This document shows, in pieces, positions 10,634 to 18,677 of a stretch of 22,204 nucleotides of DNA. The DNA is from Sphaeroforma arctica JP610 (lineage: Eukaryota > Opisthokonta > Ichthyosporea > Ichthyophonida). The notes under the pieces are model-generated. The model was not told the DNA's origin, searched no databases, and saw only the letters and a list, made by a program, of their open reading frames with translations. Positions within the stretch are counted from its first letter, which is position 1. Each line of letters opens with the position of its first letter. The position numbers and the translations under genes were made by a program. The stretch is from contig NW_014040543.1 in NCBI RefSeq assembly GCF_001186125.1, positions 227,329 through 249,532 on the forward strand. Direction: 5' to 3'.

Positions 10634-10664
10634 CGATTCTAATGTGGAGGCCCGGCTTTTACAA
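10623..10664. repeat. 42-bp inverted repeat, right arm (partner 6554-6595)
   Basis: This is the reverse complement of 6554-6595 with one mismatch. It comprises the last ~11 bp of the solo-LTR-like insertion (TTTGTATTACA) plus about 30 bp of resumed RNase H sequence. Confidence 0.9.
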
Positions 10665-10769
10665 TGGCACGATACGATCGCAAAGTTTTCTTTTAGCATA
10701 ACACATATACCGGGTATACACAATCATTTATCGGATATGCTGTCACGCTTCGTACCGGATTTCAACAAG

Positions 10770-11082
10770 ATGGTTCGGGAATTGCTAGCTACGGATTGGA
10801 AGGTCAATCCTAGGTGGTTTAAAATTGCAGACAACATACATGGACCACATACCATTAATATGTTTGCAGCACATCATAATGTGCAACTGCCGCGATACCG
10901 GACTCTGGAACATCCCAGACGGTGATGGGTTTCAAATCGATTTATCCGATGAGAGCGCACGGGCGAATCCGCCGTGGTTGTTGATACCACAGTTGCTGAA
11001 TTATGTTCATATACAAGATGCTACCATCACGTTGTGTTGTCCTCTAAGACTGAATATTCAGATGAATGGCTACCACAGTTGA
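10770..11082 (+). mobile_element. DIRS-type 'NPPW' domain between RNase H and integrase (fossil)
   Basis: After RNase H comes WFKIADNIHGPHTINMF, AAHHNVQLPRY, and about 40 residues later ANPPWLLIPQLLNYV followed by a hydrophobic strand (ATITLCCPL). This series (GPHT(I/V)D.FA...N...PRY, then NPPW.LI) is what I know from DIRS/Ngaro-type elements, where it follows RNase H and has been compared with adenine methyltransferases carrying (D/N)PP(Y/W). Here it lies in an element that has a DDE integrase instead of a tyrosine recombinase. The assignment is from motif recognition only; enzymatic function is not implied. Confidence 0.6.
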
Positions 11083-11639
11083 TATCGATGGTACAATGTG
11101 AAGCCATATATGTGGATAGAGAGGTAAATACTTTCCTCTACCAGGGTACCCGTGCAGTCCAGAAGACTCCTTGGCGACATACAATAATATGTCGAATAGG
11201 TCCAGTTGGTACAACCAAATGGACACCATCCGAGACCTTCAAACGTAAGGTCGAAGAATCCAAGATTCCACTCTTGACACCTAAGTCTCAACGAGAGGCT
11301 GGGGCGACACACGCACCTGCAGTATGCGTTACCGAGGTGCAATCTGATCCTAAGGATGTAAAGAGGAACTCATCACTAGCGAAGGCATTTTACAAAAAGA
11401 TACGTTCTGACAGAGAAACTGCATACGAGGCCGAGACCATGCTACTCAAACAGTTGATGAACGATTATCCAGATGTATACGACCATGTAACCCAACTAAT
11501 GGACCAAGAGAACATTAGTAGAATTCACACGGCCGACCTTTCAGGCGAGATTGGACGAGACGAGTCTTCGAGTCCAGGTGATGTAGTAGTGAACTCTTCA
11601 CCTCCAGATTTTGAGATAGCAAGGTAAACGGAGGGCGAC

Positions 11640-13061
11640 ATTCTGAAGTGGTTGAGGCAGAATCATGCACTTAAACACATGGATAAGGTTAGGACTGAGA
11701 AAGATTGTAAGAGGTACGGGATTGTACACCCAAAGCTCAAGCAATATATATCTCAGGTGTATCACGAATGCAACGATTGCGAAGTTAACCGGATCAAGTG
11801 CTATGGATATGCCCCATTGCGGAGTGTATCAGAAGACGAGCCATGGCGCAGGGCTATCATTGATTTGGCTGAGCTACCCACGTCCGAACACACGAAAGAT
11901 AAGTATGTCTGCCACGTTTTTGATGTCGCTTCAAGATGTAATGTATTATATCCTCTGAAAGACAAATCAACACAAACGGTGGCTGAGTGCATTTATAAGT
12001 GTTTCGCAGATTTCGGCTGGCCAGCTATAGTATGTACCGACAACGGTAGTGAGTTTACAGGAGACGTCATGACGACGCTGTTACTCGTTGCGGGATCATG
12101 CCACAAAATGGGTGTACCTTATAAGCCTCAGACACAAGGTGCGAATGAGGTGCGACACAGAAAGATGAAGGAGTTCATACGTGGAGCGTTGCTAGACGAT
12201 GCTGACTTGTGGCCATACTCAATTAACTGGGTACAGACACAAATGAACGAGACACCGGATTCAGTCACTGGTACAACACCCGCCCACTATTTCAGGGGCC
12301 GTTATAGTGGATTACAAATATCTTTCAACAAGGATTCTCAAGAAGATCATGTGTTACCATGGTTAAAGAAGATGCGTCGTACTAGAGACGTCTTCTTTCC
12401 TTGTTTGAGAGAGATGAAGGACATCGCACTCAAGAAGAGACAAAAGCGATGGATTGATTCAAAAAAGATAGTCGAGTTTGAGGTAAGCGATATAGTCAAC
12501 ATTATGGCTCGCAACTCTGATACAACTGTGCTTACGGCTAAATACATTGGACCATTCAAGATTTCAGTGGCCGATAAGAAGAGTGGAACTTATGAAGTTA
12601 ACAAAGTTGACGGTTCAAGTGCTCTTAATATCGGATCATGTCGAATTCCAACGACTGAAATCATCCTTCGTCACACACGTGAAGCTACTACACCTCTTAT
12701 GTCTTATGAATTTAAGAAAATTCTTGGGAAGTACAAACATGAGGATATCACTTACTACACCACGGAGTTTGCATATGGCGTACAATACGATCTACCTCCA
12801 TCGGCATTCGATGATCCAGATGTATTGAAGGCTTTTAATAAGAAGTTTCGTAAGCGTCTACATAAGAACAAGGTAGACGCGGACGCGATCTTACCTACCA
12901 ACAATCGTCCGGAAGTAGTCAAAGTCTATCCTCAGACATCATTCATTCCATGTTTCAAAGAACATGGAATGTATGTACCTCCTAAAGGCACTAAGAAACG
13001 TCCCATCCACCATCGGAGACCTCAAGGACCTAAACCCAAACGTAATAGAGTAACCAAGTAA
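11640..13061 (+). mobile_element. Integrase region of the Ty3-like element (fossil)
   Basis: A 469-codon open stretch (11652-13061). The HHCC zinc-binding part is at residues 5-43 (HALKH ... CNDC). The catalytic core has Asp71 (IIDLAELP), Asp130 (CTDNGSEF) and Glu166 (QGANEVRH), giving 35 residues between the second Asp and the Glu (DD35E). A GPY/F-like module (LTAKYIGPFKISV) follows near residues 295-308. The C-terminal 150 residues are basic and end in a Lys/Arg/Pro-rich tail; no chromodomain is evident. It has fewer breaks than the rest of the element. Confidence 0.92.
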
Positions 13062-13226
13062 CTTATATAGTCTAAGTATACTTTGTCTGAGAGAGTATAA
13101 TATGAGCATTGAGGCCATTTTATATGATCAAAACCCGTTTCTTCTTTTCGCTTGTACAATTCATTTGAGCTTTTTGAGTCTATGTGCTTCAAAACACATA
13201 TAAGTCAACATTGGAATTTTCAAGCT

Positions 13227-13281
13227 GAGGGGGGACTGTGTAAAATCAGTGGGTTCCTATAGTAGAAGCACATGTTAACGT
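13227..13281 (+). promoter_or_regulatory. Polypurine tract and start of a likely 3' LTR (truncated)
   Basis: GAGGGGGGAC at 13227-13236 is followed at once by TGTGTAAAATCAG at 13237. A purine tract abutting TG about 170 bp after the integrase stop is the standard plus-strand primer and 3' LTR junction. The LTR-like sequence can be followed for only about 45 bp before the first 159-bp direct repeat begins at 13282. I found no second copy upstream, so the LTR length is unknown. Confidence 0.6.
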
Positions 13282-13440
13282 ACGATTAGAAGAAACACAT
13301 ATTGATTGCTCGCCAATTACATCTGAAGACTGCATATACCCATCCTGCGTAGACTGTGAAAGCGGCTTCTTTGGATGGCGGTGCACGCCCTTCAAGGATG
13401 TATATCGATTTATGTGCAATCTTCAACTCCTTCCATATGT
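13282..13440. repeat. 159-bp direct repeat, copy 1
   Basis: This is identical to 14022-14180 except for one base (GCATAT against GCAAAT). It starts ACGATTAGAAGAAACAC and ends CTTCCATATGT. The copies lie 740 bp apart in the same orientation. The minus strand of copy 2 with its flank carries an open frame (IWKELKIAHK, then EGRAPPSKEAAFTVYAGWV) that I do not recognise. Confidence 0.97.
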
Positions 13441-14021
13441 GTGCCTTAGGGATGCCTGCTACGCGTAAAATTCTCTTTCAAGTCGTCTCAGAATTGAATG
13501 TGCTGTATTGGTGCTGTGAGGTAGCCACTTTTTCAATGTCGTCTAATGTTACTGGTGCACATAGATTCCTGTCGAAGTAATGTAGACCAGCATGGTTGTT
13601 CAAGGCAGTTGTGACCAAGTGTAGTTCGCGCTTAACACACTATGAGGTGCACTCATAGATAATACATACACTGGCCACAAACCCCCGGTGGAATGGGTCG
13701 TTGTGAGCGGATTAATGCTACGCGGAAATTCTCTTTCAAGTCGTCCCAGAATTGATTGCATTGTATTTGTGCTGTGAGGTAGCCACTTTTTGGATGTCGT
13801 CTAATGTTACTAGTCCAACAGCGTTGTTCAAGGTAGTGACCAAATGTAGTTTGAGGAATTGGAAGACATCCGTGTTGTTTGGGCATACATGGGCTGAGAA
13901 TACTTTAGTGGAGCGGTTATGGCGTTTGCGTCCAACCAACGTTGTCTGTATCATACGATCTTGTGCACTGAAGATGACGTGTAGTTGTGCACTGATTTGA
14001 TTCATGGAGGAGATTCGCGGC
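13441..14021. repeat. Block with a second, diverged direct repeat
   Basis: Two related segments, 13459-13629 and 13718-13853, share CTACGCG, ATTCTCTTTCAAGTCGT, TGCTGTGAGGTAGCCACTTTTT and GTTGTTCAAGG(C/T)AGT, with several substitutions and small length differences. They are nested between the two near-identical 159-bp repeats. The minus strand at 14056-13736 has a 106-codon frame (ending QKVATSQHKYNAINSG) with no family match that I recognise. It is probably part of the neighbouring minus-strand element or of a separate repeat family. Confidence 0.7.
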
Positions 14022-14180
14022 ACGATTAGAAGAAACACATATTGATTGCTCGCCAATTACATCTGAAGACTGCAAATACCCATCCTGCGTAGACTGTGAA
14101 AGCGGCTTCTTTGGATGGCGGTGCACGCCCTTCAAGGATGTATATCGATTTATGTGCAATCTTCAACTCCTTCCATATGT
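14022..14180. repeat. 159-bp direct repeat, copy 2
   Basis: This copy is 158/159 identical to copy 1 at 13282-13440. It lies on the side nearer the minus-strand DIRS-like element. Confidence 0.97.
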
Positions 14181-17100
14181 CTGTGGTAACTGATTGAGTA
14201 GACGATGAGACACAACGTGCATGTAGTACCTTGCATCATTTCAGCATTGATGTACTGACTGTGTTATTTTGCGGTGGTTTTATGTGCTCTTCACACATTA
14301 AGTATACGAGGTATTAAGTAGCGGCTTCGCGTGGGGCTGGTGGCCCTGTGACAGGTAGACCGATGAGGGGCGCAATACGTTTGAATCTATTGATTCTTAC
14401 GTTGTACTGTTGAACTGTTGCTTCTGTTATTTCACTGGCGTTGAACCAATCAGCGTAGGAGTCTATATTCAGACCACCTTTGTGAGTGGGTCGAAAAAGA
14501 CGGTTACAAACTGCCACGGAGTTATTGTGTGACTTAGTAGTACGGCGGTTTTTTCGGCATAATGAAACTCGCCAGGGTTTAGCACCCGGATTTGTTGTAC
14601 CATATAGGCTATCATTGGTTCCGGCCGCATGAGTAAGCAAACTTCCTTGTCCCAGCAGTGATGATACACGCGCATTTGCGCTATTCCGGCGTGATATGCT
14701 ATGTTCGTGCAATGTGTTTGTGGAAACGCGGCATAATATAACTCGCCAGGGTTTAGCACCCAGATTTGTTGTGCCATATAGGCTATCATTGGTTCCGGCG
14801 GCATAGTAAACTTCATTGTCCCAGCAGTGATGATACGCACTCATTTGCGCTATTCCGGCGTGATATGCTAGGTTCGTGCAATGTGTTTGTGGAAACGTGT
14901 CTGTTGGTTGAGGTTTCATTTTCAGTGACCACTCTTTTGTAGATCTGTCGTGCTGTTCAAGGTCCAGCTGTATTTGATCAGCTTGCCGGAGCATGAGAAC
15001 TGATTGGCAGTAGAATTCAGCGCTCCTGACAGGTAGGTTACTGCTGCTGGTGATCTCGCTTGCAATTTGTGTATTGCTGCTGCTAGACAAATCAGCTCTT
15101 GGTTCATGCGATAGTTACGAGGACTGTAGTCGAGTCAGTCCTAATAAGCACGGATGCTTGTAGTGGTGACCGTTCCTGGTGCCGGAACTCCAGCAGACAT
15201 CGAACGATCGCTCTAAGTTAAATACAGGTATCGGCCATGTGCTCTCTATCGGTGACCATTGTCATGTTGTACAAGTTTGATTCTCAAAAGTGAGGATGCC
15301 ACCAACCCCTATTTTGGATGCGGCGGTCTGTTATAATTGTCTGATCCTTGGGCAGAATGAGGAATATCTCTCGTGTCGTGTGGTGCTCTAGAGCATACCG
15401 GGGGTTCTCCAATTTTTTGAATGCTGCTCCCGAGAACCGTACTTTGGAAACTTGTGCTGCTTGCTTGTACGATTGTTGTTCTGGTGTTCTGCCTTGCAGC
15501 CGTAAGTCTGCTAAGTATGGCCGAGCCGTCGGTACAACAAAAGTCACCCACTGAACTAGCCCCAGATATCATTGCCATTCTTTGAGTCCAATCCATCGTT
15601 GTTTGCCCAAGTGGCGGTATTGAATCTTGTTTGATTTGAGGCTTAATTTGCAACTGAATGCTGTTGAGAGGCGATAAGTTCCTTTGAGAAGATCGATGAA
15701 CACTCCCAAGTGTTTGATCTGTCGAACCGAATTTTTCCGTACCCCCTTCTCGGGTGCTAGCCGCCGCCCCAGTCAATTGACAAATATGTTGATACGATCG
15801 CGATGAATACATCGCGAGTGACCTCGTTGATGTCGAGATAGGCCCTGCTTGTTTGGTTAGGGAGGTCCATCTGGCCCCCACAGGATTGGTTCTCCATATT
15901 GGATCCATTGGAGTACCTGTTTGGTTGCTCCCGCCTATCTCCATGCGGATAGATTATCCCTTACTGATTTGGTAATGACGTGGGCTGTGTATGTGTATGT
16001 ACAGTAGAATGTTGTGCTTGTATGGTACGTGGTTGACATATGAGCGGTAATTACTGTGTATATATCAATCATATTCATTAACTCTGGGCAGCTGGCGGGT
16101 GGGGTGCTTCTGCTATTGGGGTATGCCCCTTCCTTCTCCAAAGTCTCCTCGCCTACCGTGCCCACGTCCTCGACCACGCCCACATCCTTGGCCGTTGCCT
16201 CCTTGATCTGTGTAATCGATGTTTCGGTTGAAGTTGTTGAGCTCAGAATTTCTGTTGTTGTCTTGGCCTGTACCTCGAACTAGGGCAAATTCTTGTTTCT
16301 TCTGTAGCACGGTGCGGAGTGTCTCCGCGTATTCGCCGGTGATGCCGTGAGTGTCTCGATGTCTATTTTCGACTAACGTTGCAACTGCAGTGCCTTGTTT
16401 CACTCTTATCCATTTACTTTCACAAATATGTATGATATCCGTGATAAGTTTACAAAACAACGCCCTGTAGTGCTGACAGCTGTTCTGCAGGGGTGTTGCT
16501 GTCAGGACTAAACAAACAACCCAGCAGTCAGCCAATTGACAACAAAAATACAGTTTGGTACTAGAACTGACAGGCGTCAAAATATATATATGACACCTGA
16601 GTAAGAAATCCAAAGACCCCCACCATAAGCAGTAAAGTCATATAATAAATATCAGTAGAGGGAAAATAAAGCTTACTTATTCCGTAATTATTATGTGGTA
16701 ACAGGTTATGGGCCTATATTACACACGACAGCAACGCTACCGCTGACTGGTTTTGTCCCTCCAACAGCCAGTTGTAGTGTGTTATATGACCATTTAATTC
16801 TTTCTTAACGGGCTCTGGCTCGCGTTCGTACTAACTTGATAACTGACACGGTCCTGATCGAAGGCCGTCAGGAAATTATACGTTTGGTAGAACAGACTGG
16901 AAAACAGTTCTAGAGGTTCTCCTGTGCTCACAGCAGTTCGGGGAGCAACACGAGTCTGGAACCACTGAGTAAATGAGTAGTTGTTATTGATTGGCACTGA
17001 TGCTCGAAAGCTCATCAAACTCGATGGTAGAAGATTGTCTGATACCAGATATCCGACTTCGGCAAAGGATTGCAATGTCGCCGATTGCGCGCGGAGCGCA

Positions 17101-17222
17101 GTCGCGGTTGGGTCTTGTACAATTCTGTTGAGTTGATTTTAATGTTCCGCAATCTGTGCCTGTAGAGCTCCCAGTAGTTCGCGCTGCTGCTGAAAGATAT
17201 TTCTGAATTCTTGGTCCGCCAT
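14181..17222 (-). mobile_element. DIRS-like retroelement, minus strand, broken
   Basis: Read on the minus strand: a gag-like protein beginning MADQEFRNIFQQQRELLGAL at 17222, with a Gln-rich helical start, then conserved-looking sequence (SFAEVGYLVSDNLLPSSLM) and an Arg/Gly-rich tail near 16190-16115 (GRGRGRGHGRRG). Next comes a reverse transcriptase thumb and RNase H region (about 15780-15284: HLGVFIDLLKGTYRLS, ARPYLADLRL, IITDRRIQNRGWW) whose pattern is of the DIRS/Ngaro type, where RNase H starts TTDAS..GWG. An RNase H end follows (QELICLAAAIHKLQA, YLSGALNSTANQFS), then an (M)PP..(L/M)I segment and finally a possible recombinase start (ITEATVQQYNVRINRFKR, about 14400). It has many breaks and looks older than the Ty3-like element beside it. 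The family call is from motif pattern only. Confidence 0.5.
14555..14897 (-). repeat. Tandem duplication of ~170 bp inside the DIRS-like element
   Basis: Units lie at 14555-14728 (174 bp) and 14729-14897 (169 bp). Both start CGGCATAAT, contain CTCGCCAGGGTTTAGCACCC and GGCTATCATTGGTTCCGGC, and end TGTTTGTGGAAACG. They differ at several positions and by small length changes. The duplicated part is the stretch after RNase H that carries the PP..MIAYMAQQI segment. The duplication clearly came after the element's insertion or belonged to its immediate ancestor. Confidence 0.93.
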
Positions 17223-17562
17223 ATTACGATGTGATCTGCCGGAAGGGGTAGTCCACAGCTCATGTTTTAGACGCGAGGAGAACAGATGGTATGAAGGACC
17301 TTCTGTTCCTCGCTTTTACAACGTGGCATAAAAGAGAGAGAGTCTCGTGAACGGAATAACTGTAAAGTCATTGATTTTACGGTGAGTAAATATATCTTGA
17401 CGCTATTCCTTTTGCAAGATGAGTAACACAAATAGCAGGTTGTAAAACTGCGTCCATTTAGTTTTTAGTAAACAAGATGTATATTCTGTCAAGCACATCT
17501 CTAGTTCTCTGCATAAATTCACTAGTCTAACCTTTCTTTACTGCATTAATACTAGTCCACTT
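17223..17562. other. Leader side of the DIRS-like element with a hairpin
   Basis: No gene. An inverted repeat lies at 17273-17289 and 17299-17313: GCGAGGA with TCCTCGC, and AACAGA with TCTGTT, with a one-base bulge and a loop of about 9 nt. It lies about 50 bp before the gag-like start of the minus-strand element, where an element end or leader is expected. A GA-rich run (AAAGAGAGAGAGTCTC) follows at about 17330-17345. Confidence 0.5.
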
Positions 17563-17835
17563 CTACATTAGGCCAATACTAAGTCCTTCATAAACTCTCC
17601 TCTTATCACACTGTCCTATAAAGGACTTCACATATTTCATTGGTTCACGAGATTTATCCGTATCGCACATGCTTGTCGTACTGGAACCTTTGGCTGTCCT
17701 AATGTATGTAGGGCGTAGGCCCTGTACTTGTATTTCTTCGATTCCAGATTCCAGAGTACTCTTTGACTTCTTGGAGTTAACTACCCATACTCCTATACTT
17801 TTACAGCATTTTTGTTGGGCATGTACACTGAACAC
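17563..17835 (-). mobile_element. Ty3-like reverse transcriptase scrap, minus strand (fossil)
   Basis: A minus-strand stretch contains VNSKKSKSTLESGIEEIQVQ followed about 40 residues later by EPMKYVKSFIGQCDKRRVYEG. The first resembles the block after the catalytic box of Ty3 reverse transcriptases (compare INSKKCHFGVNEIQLLGYRV in the element at 9320-9380). The second resembles the VRSFLG..NYYRRFI connection block. It is short, has no partner domains around it and is broken. The call is moderate to weak. Confidence 0.35.
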
Positions 17836-18677
17836 AACAACCTAATTTGATAAACAACAATAATAATCTTGTTCCAGAACCAATTTTTTATATTTAATAC
17901 ATGATGGATTAATAGTATACATACATCACAATATCACAGCCTTCTTCTGAATATTCTTCAGAAGATATATCATAGTATCTCTTTTTATAGGTGTTCTGGG
18001 AGATATAAAAACCTCATATAAGGGCAAATTAGTCTTAATATATATGTATAGGTCGGTCATATGGAACCGTCTTGCACCTTAAGAGCACTTGCTGTCAAGA
18101 CACGACACTTGACATCAAAGGGCTGTAGTATTTTCCTATAGTCGACCGGGGCTATCAGAAGATCTCCAGAGTGAGCAATAGTTTGTTTGGAGTCCTAGTG
18201 AGGGTTTTTCTTCGAAATGAATTATTTTGTTTTCCCTCACTAGCAAATGAGATAAACATATTCTAATAACGAAATACTGTTAAAGAATATTTATCTTCCT
18301 CGTGCTAACTGATTACCCACAGGTACACACTAGAGGACTGTCAGCTTGATTCAAGCATGACGTCCTTGAGGTTAAATGCATTGGCGTAAATGGCGAAACA
18401 TGAGATATCCTCATAAAATGTCCTTTAATAGCCAATTAGGGTTTAAAGTCCCTTTTCGTTTTAGACGTATTTTAGCTTAAAAGGCAAAATTACCGAATAT
18501 TAAGTATTATAGCTAAATGTAGCTATAGTAAATATTAATAGGACAAAATGACAAAAGCCTTATTATAAAGAGTGGAACAATAGCCCAAAGAATCAGTTGT
18601 TTACAATCCAGTTTAAACATTTGAAAACATTTGTTTGTTCTTTTACCCATTTTAGACTGAATACTTATGTAAAGGCA
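17836..18677. other. Non-coding stretch before the right-edge element; possible LTR or leader
   Basis: No coding signal. Two clear inverted repeats are present: CTTCTGAA / TTCAGAAG at 17944-17951 and 17957-17964, and CTAGTGAGGG / CCCTCACTAG at 18195-18204 and 18234-18243. Its position just before a gag-like region makes it a candidate for LTR and leader sequence, but a second copy is not in the window and I cannot name a primer-binding site. Confidence 0.35.

Larger units (their letters stand above)
9560..10770 (+). mobile_element. RNase H region of the Ty3-like element, with insertion (fossil)
   Basis: The first part has FVVATDASEMALEGVLYQ, the usual start of a Ty3 RNase H, then YSTVQQELLAIV and a CDQKSLQHL stretch. 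The last part (from about 10644) has ARLLQW and ITHIPGIHNHLSDMLSR, the standard end of the domain. Between them lies an unrelated insertion of about 717 bp. Confidence 0.85.
6596..13281 (+). mobile_element. Ty3/Gypsy-like retrotransposon, broken, 5' LTR not seen
   Basis: Parts in order on the plus strand: gag-like region (about 6600-8200), aspartic protease (8216-8527), reverse transcriptase (about 8750-9400), RNase H (about 9600-10760, with a 717-bp insertion inside), a DIRS-type domain (about 10770-11080), integrase (11640-13061), a polypurine tract (13227-13236) and the first ~45 bp of a likely 3' LTR. The order protease-RT-RNase H-integrase is that of Ty3/Gypsy. No matching 5' LTR or primer-binding site was found upstream; the left end meets an inverted-repeat boundary. 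The element carries roughly ten interruptions of its coding frame, so it is an inactive fossil of moderate age, though the integrase part remains open for 469 codons. Confidence 0.85.

Noticed and set aside
14314-15944. Long minus-strand frames considered as host genes
   Set aside because: Fragments in this region resemble DIRS-type RNase H and the following segment, and one long frame is created partly by the ~170-bp tandem duplication.
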